Made by a program: the position numbers and the translations under genes. Below the pieces are notes generated by a model. That model saw nothing but the letters and a program-made list of their open reading frames with translations. It made no database searches and was not told where the DNA came from. A stretch of DNA of 64,000 nucleotides from the NCBI GenBank assembly GCA_027886185.1, contig WOAB01000589.1, forward strand, positions 5,585,001 through 5,649,000, in the 5' to 3' direction. Positions 11,488 to 21,076 of this stretch are shown piece by piece. Numbering within the stretch: the first letter of the stretch is position 1; each line of letters opens with the position of its first letter. This DNA is from Rheum nobile. Taxonomy: Eukaryota; Streptophyta; Magnoliopsida; Caryophyllales; Polygonaceae.

Positions 11488-13542
11488 CTAAGATTTCTGA
11501 ACCCAGCGAAGCTTGGCTTTACTGGGGGGATTAGCATTGCGAGTCTGTGAATAATCAGGGAACTGGTTCCTTTCATGGTAATGAGTACTTTTCTCCTTTT
11601 CAAAGTTCATTTTCTTAGCACAATCAGTGTTGTAATGACAATTCTTACCACAGTAGGTACACAAACGATTGTAAACAACATGTTCATATTTTCCTTTTCC
11701 TGGCCTAAAAGGCTTTTCAGTTTTCCTTTTGTTAAAATCAACATTGTTTCTAAACTTGCTATGGGCCATGTCAATATATCTTTTGTGAGCAAAGGAATTG
11801 GTGAACCATTGGTTTTCAGGAACCATCTTTTCTTTTTCCTTTGGTTCCTTCTTAGGACTTTGAGAGCCTTCATTGAGACGTTTGGCAACCTCAGCCTTGT
11901 TCTCAAGGATCATGATCTTCTCTGATAGGAATTGATTCCTATCACGAGAAGTGGCAAGAGAAATACTGAGATTCTCATTCATCTCAACAAGTTCTCGCCT
12001 AGTCGTTTCTTTTTCAGCATCATTGTTCCCTTTATTATTGACATATCCTATTCCATGGCGTTGTCTCACAAAAACAGTTTGATTTATCGTTTTTTCATTA
12101 ATGGAATTAGTGAGAATGTCTAACCTATCAATTATGGATTGAAGCATGTCATTTCCAGGTGGGTTAGCATGCAAGGGAACTTTGATAGAATCTATGCTAG
12201 TTTCATCACAAGATTTTCAAGTTTTAAGGTGACTAGCATGCACATTCCTAATATCAATGAGTTTTGAGTGAGTTTCAGCTAGGCTTTCTCAGTTTCATCA
12301 AGTTTCTTACTCCAAACAGAATTCTCAACAGTCAAGCAAGCAATTTCATCTTCACAATCATCTAGTTTCTGTTGAAGGGAACTGGTTTCCTTTCCTAGTT
12401 TCTTTATGATCTTAAGAAGTTGTTTCTTATCACAATCAACTAGGGATTTTAAGAGATCGTCAAAAGTTACCTCAAGGTCTTCTGAGTCGCTTGAGTCTCA
12501 TTTTGCCATGAGACATCTTCCTCCAGAGAAGCCACTGAGATCCAGTTCCTCATCTGAGTCTTCTCCCCATGAGGCTACGAGAGCCTTCTTTCTCTGAGGT
12601 TTTTCTTCTTCCTTTGAGTCTTCCTTGTTGGGACAATTCTTAGCGTAGTGTCCCTTTTCCTTGCACTCGTAACAGGAGACTTCCTTGAGATCTCTTCTGG
12701 GTCCATTGTGGGAGGAACTGCCCTTTTGGAACCTTCCCTTCACAAAGAATTTTTTGATGTTCTTTGTGAAGAGGGCCGTAAGTTCATCCTCCTCTTCTTC
12801 TAAGTCTGAGTTCTCTTCCTCCATCTCGAGCCTAGAGAAGGCTTTGGAGATCTTGAGGGCAATTCCTTTTTTCCAGTTTCTTGTCGGCATTGGCTTTGAT
12901 GTGCTCTCCTTCTTCAACCTCCAGTTTTTCGATGACTTGGGTCAAGGGAAGTGATTGGATGTCTGGAGTGTTCTTCATGATTCCCTTCAGAAGGGTGAAC
13001 TTGGAGTTGAGTCCATTGGTGACCACTAGGGACTTGGAAACTTCATCAAGATCAACTCCCGCCGCTGTCAACTTTCCAATTAATCTGTTGAAGCGGGAGT
13101 AGTACTCTGAGATGGTCTCAGTTTCCATCATTTTGAAGGTGTGGTATTCTCCTTCCAAAGCAAACTTTCTGCTTTGCTTTAGTTCCTCACTTCCTTCATG
13201 CATCTCCTTGAGAGCTTTCCACATCTCCTTCGCTGTCTTGATGCCTATTACCTTGTCCATGTCTTCTCTGTCCAATCCATTGAGGATGAACTGCCTGGCC
13301 TTGGCATTCTTCTCCATGATGACATAGTGTTCTGGTTTCCAATCTTCTTCCTTCATGGTAAGATCGACATAGCCATCTCCATTTTCGACTATCCTCCAGC
13401 ATTGGTAGTCGTTGGTCTTGATGTGGCTTTCCATACACTTTTCCCACCATGTTTCTTCTCCTTTCTTTCGGAGATGTGGCTTGTTGGTGGAGATTCCGAG
13501 CTCAAACTTCCTTGGTTGAGACATGATCTGCAAACTTAACAA
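11488..13542 (-). pseudogene. Sirevirus gag, broken into several pieces
   Basis: The N-terminal part (13542 to about 12890) starts near MSQPRKFELG and carries the gag core (WRIVENGD, MWKALKEMHEGSEELKQSR). A frameshift near 12890 leads into an acidic stretch and a CCHC zinc knuckle, CYECKEKGHYAKNC (about 12665-12625). After a stop at 12498-12500 comes a coiled-coil-like stretch (about 12490-12290) with another stop. Then a second zinc knuckle, CTYCGKNCHYNTDC, occurs near 11640 in a 228-codon open piece. Two knuckles separated by a coiled coil is a Sirevirus-like gag plan. At least one frameshift and three stops make it non-functional. Confidence 0.82.
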
Positions 13543-13560
13543 AGATCTAGAGCTTTTCCT

Positions 13561-13572
13561 GCTCTGATACCA
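13561..13572 (-). other. Sirevirus primer-binding site (tRNA-iMet)
   Basis: The minus strand reads TGGTATCAGAGC, two bases inside the 5' LTR edge at 13575. It is the canonical plant copia primer site complementary to the initiator tRNA-Met 3' end. Confidence 0.93.
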
Positions 13573-13574
13573 AT

Positions 13575-14698
13575 TGTAGGATCGTGATTGTTAGATAAAA
13601 ACTTAAGGAACTCAGAATATCAATTCTCAGTTCCTTTCGCAGCGGAAATAAACAATCAAACAAATGACCAGTTCCTTATAGTGGAAACCTTTGATTGCCA
13701 ACTAGCAATCCAGGATAAAAACCACTACCTTTCTTTCGAAAGGATTTCAAAGTCTACTTCTTGATTTCTTATCTCTTTTGGTTACATCTTATCCTAGGAA
13801 CGAACACACGGTTCATTTGCCTTACACACAGTTAGACAATCCTAGATAACTTAACACAATCAATAATCAATCCAAGAAACAGACTTTCGCACCTAGGAAC
13901 TATCACTTACAGTCACAGGAACTTAGCACTCAACTCTTCTTCCTTGACCGGTTCCTCTTGATCTCGGTTTGCTTTGATGATCTTGTTTGGAGGTTCACAC
14001 TAGATATTTGCTAATGAGTGTGAGTCGTGTTTCAGTGCTTGAAGATAACCCTTGAGTTAGTCTTCCTTTTATAGAGGATTCTTCGCAGCTTAATCTTCTC
14101 TGGGTTCCCACAGATTGAGCTTGCCCTAGGATAAGTGGTTCTCCTTGGTCCACGTTGTTCTTGGCATGTGCAAATAACCTAGGCAGCTCAGAATCCTTCT
14201 AGGTTAGTCAACCTCTTCAGCCAAGTCGTTCTCCAACTTCCTTCTTCCGAGGTTCAACAATCTGGGCACTTGGAAACTGTCTTCTGGACAGCGACAGGTT
14301 CCATGTCCTGTCGCTTTCACCTTTTCTGTCTGAGGTTCAGCGTCTCTAGGTTTCTTGTTGTTTTGCTCTTGGACAATGACAGGCTTTTGGAAGCTTCGGA
14401 CAAGTCGTTTTCAACAACTTTTGTCCGAGGTTGTGTGTCCCCAGATTTCTCGGGAATCACAAAGTCGCATGCTGCGTTCTGGGCAAACCTGGGTTCCTCT
14501 GGTTTCCTTCATTTGTCTTGTTCCTTTGGTTCCCTTGTCCTGTTTGGCTTTCTTGCCTTCGGTATATTCCTGTGGTTCCTTAAAACACATCTTTGAGATA
14601 AAACATTAGTATCATAAAATTTGTCATCGTCAAAAGTAGAGAAACTGAGGAAAGGAACTCTCAGGGGAACCTAAATTCCAGAGTTCCGTTTCCTAACA
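13575..14698 (-). repeat. Sirevirus 5' LTR (right copy)
   Basis: 1124 bp, same ends as the left LTR, followed by TSD TAATG. It differs from the left copy by scattered substitutions and two or three single-base indels. Confidence 0.95.
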
Positions 14699-14703
14699 TA
14701 ATG

Positions 14704-14952
14704 TATTTTCTAAGACTTCCGCTGTTTTTGGTTTAAACTCTGTGTTAGCCTATTCGGGATTGGATTGTAATTCCGTAACTCTTGTTCCTTTAACAATGTT
14801 ATGTTTTGGGATTGAATGCTTTGATCATTATGTATCATTTGTATTTCATAAATTGTATTTAAACGGTAAAGCCTTGGGTGATCTCGGTAAGGAACACTAG
14901 GGTCACTGGCGGTAATACCTTTCCAAAAGGGTTAAGTTTTGGGGGTGTTACA
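14704..14952 (+). repeat. 3' LTR of the Tekay-type element, second segment
   Basis: It resumes directly after the Sirevirus TSD and ends GGGGGTGTTACA at 14952. That end is the reverse complement of the TGT..ACCCC start type at 1960, as expected for LTR ends. The next 5 bp (TGCAC) would be the TSD; the matching 5' copy is outside the window, so this is not proven. Confidence 0.82.
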
Positions 14953-15004
14953 TGCACCTTCTGTGGGAACAAAGCCTTTGTTCCCTCAGACGTAACTCTA
15001 ACGA

Positions 15005-15567
15005 TCCAACACCGATGCTCTTTAAGGCGGTACTCTCTTCTCTCCCTTTTGGATGCTAAATTGCTTGGATTCTCTTTCATGAAAGAACTATATGCTAGTG
15101 ATGCAGATTTTTGTGATATCTTTCATGCATGCATGTCGACGGGGAGTAAGGACCAATTCTATTTACATGAGGGGTTTTTGTTCAAAGGGTCTAAGTTATG
15201 TGTCCCGAAGGGCTCGTCTAGGAGGTTGTTGGTTCAGGAAGCCCACAGTGGGGGACTCATGGGACACTTTGGGGTGCTTAAAACCTTGCATACCCTTAAG
15301 GAGCATTTTTATTGGCCACGCATGCTCAGGTCAATTGAGAAATATTGTGCGTCATGTACCACTTGCTTGCGTGCTAAATCTAAAGTCTAGCCCCATGGCC
15401 TATACACTCCCCTACCCATTCCCCAAGCCCCTTGGGAGGACATTTCCATGGATTTTGTCTTAGGGTTACCTCGGTCTAAGAGAGGGAGGGATTCCATCTT
15501 TGTTGTGGTAGATAGATTCTAAAAAATGGCTCACTTCATTGTTTGCCACAAAACTGATGATGCTTCG
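15005..15567 (+). pseudogene. Reina-like gypsy element: RNase H end and integrase N-terminal half
   Basis: It begins at a decayed version of the DALSRRY RNase H end, frameshifted near 15015. The linker with SLLSLLDAKLLGF comes next, then the integrase zinc finger (H..H in EAHSGGLMGHFG, CASCTTC near 15345) and the first catalytic D in DISMDFVLGLPRS. Stops at 15388-15390 and 15520-15522 break the frame. The segment ends at HKTDDAS (15567), where the palindromic element is inserted; the frame continues at 17746. Its left side was removed or displaced by the Tekay insertion. Confidence 0.85.
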
Positions 15568-16415
15568 TGATAGCAACATGCATGTGAGACTTAATCAAAG
15601 GCCTCCAAGGAAGAGGCTCAAGCAAAGGGTGAAGTCTTGTGCAAGTTCGGAATTGTTACTATCGCTTTGGTTCTCGACAGTCTTCGGTAAAACGACCATA
15701 ACTGTGGCTAGAAAATTGATCTCGAGATGATTCAAGATGCGTTGAAAAGCGGATTCAAAGATATACAACTTCATAGTTTACGTCGAATCAAGATTCCAAC
15801 AAGAAGATGGTCATAATCGACTTTTACTGAGAGTTGTGCATGTCTTCCGCGACCGCGGAAGAATTTCCACGATCGCGGAAATGTTACTTACGTTTGACCT
15901 GTGACGGACACTTTTCCGCGATCGCGGAAGTATTTCCGCGATCGCGGATTTGCTACGGCTTTTTCATCCAAAACATTTTCCGCGATCACGGATGTATCGC
16001 GACCGCGGAAACGAGCCCGAGCGCTCGCCTTCTCGTCTTTATTTCCGAAAACTTATTATTATTTTATTATTATTTCTTTTGACGATACTTAAGACCAGAA
16101 ACCCTAGTTTTTAATGTTACGTTGAATTTGAGTAGTAAAGTTGAGTACGCTCCTTCCCTTGAGTTCTAACGTCAACTCTTCGATCCCACGGATCGTCTAT
16201 CCGGTAGCTCGTCGCTTCGAGCAATTGTTCATCATTTCGTCGGTGTTCGTGATCATCTCTCTGATCTATTCGTCATCTCTTTGACGCGTTTGAAGGCTAT
16301 CTCTTTAGCCCTAGGAAAGCCATCTCTTTGGCTACGGAAGAGAAGGATTCGACTTCAAGCTTGAGGAATCAAAGATCCTGCGTTGCAGACAACACTTCAG
16401 GGGTTGTTCGCATCA
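15568..16415 (+). repeat. Left LTR of the palindromic element
   Basis: 848 bp, TGATAGC...CGCATCA. It contains several copies of the 16-bp perfect palindrome TTCCGCGATCGCGGAA and variants between about 15845 and 16010. The rest matches the right LTR read in reverse, with scattered differences. Confidence 0.88.
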
Positions 16416-16417
16416 AC

Positions 16418-16430
16418 TGGCATCAAAGCC
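16418..16430 (+). other. Primer-binding site, left side (mutated)
   Basis: TGGCATCAAAGCC, two mismatches from the tRNA-iMet-type TGGTATCAGAGCC seen on the other side. It is two bases inside the LTR end. Confidence 0.75.
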
Positions 16431-16646
16431 TATCCAAGCTAAGTTTGTTTCTCCTCTCTTATTGTGATTCCTTGATTTTTTTCCGCTTACAAACCCAGAA
16501 TTTTTTTCCCCACCACCACTCGCCAGAATCCTTACCGCCGTGAACACCACCACCATCGTTCTGCCACCACCACCCCGTCCGCCACCCTCTCCTTCACGGC
16601 CTACAAACCCTAATTTCCTTTAAGTTTTGGTTATTCTTAGGGTACT

Positions 16647-16823
16647 ATGGAGTTTCCTACGACAAGCTTCTCCCCTTGGCGGCAAGACGTGCTTGCCCGT
16701 ATCGCAAAGCTCGAACGTGAGCGAGCTGAGACCATACGTGAGAAAGCTGAGATCATACGTGAGAAAGCGGGGATCGTCCAACGCATTAGGGAATTGCCCG
16801 CATTAGGCTCTGATACCAGTTGA
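16647..16823 (+). pseudogene. Truncated gag-like start with coiled coil, 58 codons
   Basis: ATG at 16647 follows the left PBS and a leader of about 215 bp. The peptide begins MEFPTTSFSPWRQDVLARI and then has charged heptad-like repeats (REKAEIIREKAGI), a short coiled coil. It has no relation to the antisense side. The frame runs straight into the inverted PBS of the right LTR and stops at TGA 16821-16823, so only the N-terminus of the original gag survives. It was probably the gag start of the left-hand element; no family match is recognised. Confidence 0.55.
16806..16818 (-). other. Primer-binding site, right side (tRNA-iMet)
   Basis: TGGTATCAGAGCC on the minus strand, two bases inside the right LTR. 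It is a perfect initiator tRNA-Met type site. Confidence 0.85.
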
Positions 16824-17740
16824 TGTCAGTTGATGCGAACAACCCCTGAAATGAAGTCTACAACGCAGGATCTTTGATTCCTCAAGCTTGAAGTCGAATC
16901 CTTCTCTTTCGTAGCCAAAGAGATGGCTTTCCTAGGGCTAAAGAGATAGCCTTCAAACGCGTCAAAGAGATGACGAATAGATCAAAGAGATGATCACGAA
17001 CACCGAAGAAATGATGAACAATTGCTCGAAGCGACGAGCTACGGGATAGACGATCCGTGGGATCGAAGAGTTGACGTTAGAACTCAAGGGAAGGAGCGTA
17101 CTCAACTTTACTACTCAAATTCAACGTAACATTAAAAACTAGGGTTTCTGGTCTTAAGTATCGTCAAAAGAAATAATAAAACATAATAATAAGTTTTCGG
17201 AAATAAAGACGAGAAGGCGAGCGCTCGGGCTCGTTTCCGCCGTCGCGGAAATACATCCGCAATCGCGGAAAATGTTTTGGATGAAAAAGCCATAGCAAAT
17301 CCGCGATCGCGGAAAAGTGTCTGTCACAGGTCGAACGTCAATAACATTTCCGCGGCCGCGGAAGAATTTCCGCGGCCGCGGAAGAATTTCCGCGGCCGCG
17401 GAAGAATTTCCGCGGTCGCGGAAGAATTTCCGCGGCCGCGGAAGAATTTCCGCGGTCGCGGAATACATGCACAACTCTCAGTAAAACTCGATTATGACCA
17501 TCTTCTTGTTGGAATCGTGATTCGACGTAAACTATGAAGTTGTAGATCTTTGAATCAAATTTACAATGCATCTTGAATCATCTCGAGATCAATTTTCTAG
17601 CCACAGTTATGGCCGTTTTATCGAAGACTGTCCAGAACCAAAGCGACAGTAACAATTCCGAACTTGCACAAGACTTCACCATTTGCTTGAGCCTCTTCCT
17701 TGGAGGTCTTTGATTAAGTCTCACATGCATGTTGCTATCA
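16821..17740 (-). repeat. Right LTR of the palindromic element
   Basis: 920 bp, inverted relative to the left LTR. It carries an expanded array at about 17347-17462 of a 20-bp unit built on CCGCGGCCGCGGAAGAATTT, six units long against about two in the left LTR. It also has a 10-bp duplication at the PBS side (CATCAACTGACATCA). The minus-strand ORFs here (17154-17474, 17338-17571) are artefacts of the repeat. Confidence 0.88.
17347..17462. repeat. Tandem array of GC-rich palindromic units
   Basis: Six head-to-tail 20-bp units combining CCGCGGCCGCGG or CCGCGGTCGCGG with AAGAATTT. Each GC part is a perfect or near-perfect palindrome, with CCGCGG and GCGGCCGC sites. It lies in LTR U3 or R and could be a cis-regulatory array; it is clearly expanded relative to the opposite LTR. 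Confidence 0.85.
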
Positions 17741-17745
17741 CGAAG

Positions 17746-19137
17746 CATGTTGCTAACCTCTTCTTTGATCAAGTTGTGAGGCTACATGGTGTACCTAGGT
17801 CCATAGTCTCGGACAGAGATGTGAAGTTCTTGAGCTACTTTTAGAAGACTCTTTGGGCCAAGCTTGGGACGAAACTCCTCTTCTCCACCACTTGTCATCC
17901 TCAAAAGGATGGACAAACTGAGGTAGTAAACCGAACTCTTGGTGCATTGCTTAGATCTTTGTTGCACACTAATTTGCGCAGGTGGGAAGAATGCCTTTCC
18001 TTCATAGAATTCGCATACAATAGATCGGTCAACTCAGCCACCAAACGAACCCCCTTTGAGGTGGTGTAAGGCCGTAATCCTACCACTCCATTGGACCTCA
18101 TGCCTTATGCCACCAAGGACCGAGAGAGCAAAGAAGGAGTTGACCATGCTACAAGGATTCAGAAGTTGCACGAGGACACAAGGCTGCAATTAGAGAGAAG
18201 AACCATGCAATACATAAAGCAAGCCAACAAGGGCCGCAAAGAGGTGATCTTTGAGCTGTGAGACCTTGTATGGGTGCATCTAAGGAAGGAGTGCTTCCCC
18301 ACCCTCCGCAATTCAAAGCTCAAACCTAGAGGGGATGACCCATTTCAAGTGCTCAAGAGGATAAATGACAATACCTACAAGTTGGAGATGGCCCCTTCCT
18401 ATGGCGTCCATGATGTCTTCAACGTTGCGGATTTGGCCCCCTTCATGATGGATGACGACGAAGGCTGTGAAGACCTTGATTCGAGGATGAATCCTTTTTA
18501 AGAGAGGGAGGATGGTGTGACTATGTCCTATCAAGGAAGCCTTGGCACCCCAGTCGCCGCAGCGGCCGCCGCTCCTACGCCATCCTCGGCGCCTTGCAAG
18601 ACACATCAGGCCACTACACCATCCCCACAGTTTCCCTCGGACACCCCGGCCTCCAAAGACTTCCTCAACCATGACGAGTTGAACCAGCCCAAGTGTACCG
18701 CAGAAGCTATGCCAGAGGTTGAAGATGACCGCACCACTTTGCCCGCTCCTGGAACCCCCACGGCTCCACCGGCCACTTCTCATATTGGCCCGCACACCCA
18801 AGGCCCATAACACTTCCGAGGCTCTAGGAAGGGCCCTCACCCAGGGTTGTCCGGTGAAAGTCCTATGGAGCCTCACTAATGTCGATCACCTTCCTCTACG
18901 CGCGGTACCGCTAGGGTTTCCCCTTGGACTTGGGCGATGAGCTGCCACCCGGGGCTATCATACGAGCGCGAGCCAGAGAACTTCAAGCCAAGCTCAAGAG
19001 GGGTCTACTAAGATTTGAAGCGCCGAGCCATGATCAATTTGACTCGATGACTTTACTCATAACGCGACGGGCGCATAGAAGGCAAACCTCCAAGCGCATC
19101 TCAAGCCTCATCAAGATATTCAAGGTTGCATTTTTCT
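17746..19137 (+). pseudogene. Reina-like gypsy element: integrase C-terminal half and polyprotein tail
   Basis: It resumes at HVANLFFDQVVRLHGVP and carries the second D (VSDRDVKF) and E (KDGQTEVVNRT, where QTDGQTE is usual) of the integrase. A linker and chromatin-targeting-type end follow (LKPRGDDPFQVLKRINDNTYKLEM). In-frame stops lie at 17842-17844 (TAG, expected Trp), 18067-18069 (TAA, expected Tyr), 18259-18261 (TGA) and 18499-18501 (TAA). The frame nevertheless stays readable to 18808 through an alanine/proline/threonine-rich tail. A further tail piece with LPPGAIIRARAREL (18936-19137) is in another frame; this motif is typical of the end of such polyproteins. A dead remnant. Confidence 0.82.
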
Positions 19138-19645
19138 AATTATATTTTCCAGCTTATTATATGTATTTTTAAATACTTTTAAGACTCTTTTTAATGCTGG
19201 ATAAGTTTGGGAGGGGAAAGGTTTAGGAGTTAGTTTTGTTGGCCATGTGAAGGGTTGGCCGTGTAGCTCCTTTGGGGCCTATATAAGGATGCGTCCTCCT
19301 CCTTATAAAATCATCTTCCAATTGAATAAAAAATCTCAAGAAAAGCTCTATTTCCCCTAGAAAACTCCAGCAAGAATTCAGTTCGTGTGTAGCATCGAAC
19401 TACCTCTCGATCTTCTTCTTTGGGTGTGTTGCATCCCATAGCTTTAGATCACCTTGTTCTTCCTTTAGTGGTGTGTCATATCCACTCAAGAAACTTATCC
19501 CCAACTCCATACCAGCAACTTGACCTCCATTTATCCAGTCCAACTCCTCCACCAAACACTTCGAAAACCCATTCACAAGACTCCTCCACAGCAAGCCCTT
19601 GGAACTCTCTTGCTTGGCTGCATCTCTTGGCGTTTCCTTGCACCA
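19138..19645 (+). repeat. Probable 3' LTR remnant of the Reina-like element
   Basis: A purine run (GGGAGGGGAAAGG, about 19209-19221) resembles a polypurine tract. It is followed by a sequence with a TATA-like box (CCTATATAAGG, 19278-19288) and a short TC-rich leader. This fits an LTR promoter, but no second copy is in the window and the right end is lost against the Tat-type fragment near 19645. No coding content is seen. Confidence 0.5.
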
Positions 19646-20745
19646 AGGCTAAAGAGGACCGACGATCCTGTCAAATTTATTCTGAATTAGAGCGTTGCAC
19701 TCCTAGCTCAGGGAGACGGATTGGTAGTCATCTAACTTCCTTTTGTTCGACAAGATCTCTTTTAGGAACTTCACATAGGCTGGCATCTGCTTTAGAGCAT
19801 CGGTGAAGGGAATGTTGATATAGAGCTTTTTCAACACCTCCACAAATTTGTCATACTGCTGAACCAATTGAGCTTGAGTTCTCCTTTGTGGGAAAGGGAG
19901 ATGAGGCTTGTAAGCTGGTGGTGATACATATCTAGGCTCATTTTCTGGCTCCTTCTCTTGGATCACAACTTCTTCAGGCTCTGTAACTACCTTGTCTTTC
20001 TTCTTGGGATCCATAGCCTTAGGATCCTCAAGTTGTCTTCCATTCCTTAAGGACACAATATTTATTTGCCCTTTTGGATTAGCCTCAGTTTGGCCAGGAA
20101 GTTGACCTTGTGGTCTAGGAGCATTCAAAACGTATTGCGCATGCAAACTATCACGATGTTTCAGTATAGTCACATTCTGAAGCTCCTTTAATATGAGGGC
20201 TAAGTTGGGATCATTAGTTGATTGAGCAGGAGCTTGATTATGGGGTGGTAAGGCTTTTTGTTGAAATCCAGGGGGTGGTTTCTACGCAGCCTGGTTGTTC
20301 CCATAGGAGAAATTTGGACGATTCCTCCAACCAGAGTTGTAAGTGTTGGAATATGGATCATTCCTAGGACCCTTGTTGAAGTTATTCATGTAGTTCACCT
20401 TTCCCTGAGACTCACTCTGAGAAGCAAATAGGCAACAAGATGATATAGTATGGTCACCCTCTCTACAAAACTGACAAACTACACCAGAAACAGCCTGTGT
20501 GGATTGACCTGCACTTTGCGCTTGAGACTTTTGCAACAACAGATTCAACCTCTTGATTTCTTGTGCCATCGCATCTATTTGAGCGTATTGGTGTGTCTTA
20601 GAACTAACCTCATACATCCCTGTAGATTTTTTAAAACTTGAAATAGAGCGAGAATCATACATTCTTCTACCCACTGAAACATTAATGATTAGCCTGATAT
20701 AATTATCAAATGAGTTGTAGAAGACATACATAGGGTCCACTTTTA
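19646..20745 (-). pseudogene. Tat/Athila-type gypsy gag fragment
   Basis: Two open pieces on the minus strand (20740-20282 and about 20281-19703) lie in one frame, separated by a TAG at 20282-20284. The first has a zinc knuckle of the CxxCxxxxHxxxxC type (CQFCREGDHTISSC) followed by NPYSNTYN-like and GWRNRPNFSYGN, a signature of Tat/Athila gag. The second has proline/glutamine-rich sequence, then LHINIPF-like (LYINIPFTDALKQMP) and YVKFLKEILSNKRKL, which marks the gag end just before protease. No protease or pol follows; it stops near 19650. The N-terminal half of gag is missing. Confidence 0.82.
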
Positions 20746-21076
20746 TTGCTCATGATGGGCCAACATCAACAATTAATCTTTCCCACCCCTAGTAAAGAGA
20801 CTGTTTATCCTTCGTCCCGTCTTGAATGCAATATCCCCTTATGTACACCCCTGCTTATATTAATATATACGTTTCTCGAATCTCGACTCTCAGAGTTGGT
20901 GAACTGAGCTTCGCTCTCTCACTGTTCAATCAACACTGTTCTCGTGCCCTAACCAAATGCAATTGACGATCTCCTCGCTGGTCACCGTCTCAGTTAATCA
21001 GTTATCAGAAAATTGATCAACTAGAATATGATAAATTGGATCACACCTCTGTATTTAGTCCGCACGATTTGACGAG
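20746..21076 (+). promoter_or_regulatory. NOT3 promoter and 5' leader region
   Basis: 331 bp between the gag fragment and the NOT3 ATG. A TATA-like stretch (TATATA, 20864-20869) lies about 210 bp before the ATG in an AT-rich context. The rest is pyrimidine-rich and resembles a plant 5' UTR. The transposon fragment sits immediately upstream, so any distal promoter has been displaced or is absent from the window. Confidence 0.5.

Larger units (their letters stand above)
4113..14698 (-). mobile_element. Complete Sirevirus-type Ty1/copia retrotransposon nested in the gypsy LTR
   Basis: Both LTRs (4113-5234 and 13575-14698) start TGTAGGATCG and end CCTAACA on the plus strand. The flanks carry a perfect 5-bp TSD, TAATG. 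On the minus strand the order is LTR, PBS, gag, protease, integrase, RT, RNase H, an extra env-position ORF, polypurine tracts, LTR. Length (10.6 kb), repeated polypurine-like tracts and an extra ORF after pol fit the Sirevirus (Maximus) lineage. gag, pol and the extra ORF all carry stops or frameshifts, so it is a dead copy. By eye the LTRs differ at roughly 2% of positions. Confidence 0.95.
15568..17740. mobile_element. Palindromic LTR element: two LTRs head to head with inward primer sites
   Basis: The left LTR (15568-16415, plus) and right LTR (16821-17740, minus) belong to one family but point at each other. Both outer ends read TGATAGCAACATGC. Each LTR is followed inward, after AC, by a primer-binding site: TGGCATCAAAGCC at 16418-16430 and TGGTATCAGAGCC on the minus strand at 16806-16818. 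The core of about 390 bp holds a leader and the start of a gag-like frame belonging to the left side only. Normal LTR elements have direct LTRs, one PBS and one PPT; no PPT is seen. The flanks are CTTCG on the left and CGAAG on the right, i.e. an inverted 5-bp pair. The host integrase frame resumes right after it. Confidence 0.88.

Noticed and set aside
14953..14957. TGCAC as TSD of the Tekay-type element
   Set aside because: The matching copy lies beyond the left edge, so it cannot be verified.
17277..17571. Arginine/proline-rich ORFs on both strands
   Set aside because: Produced by the 20-bp GC-rich tandem units, readable in several frames.
18313..18876. 187-codon minus-strand ORF
   Set aside because: Antisense to the alanine/proline-rich tail of the Reina-like polyprotein; composition artefact.
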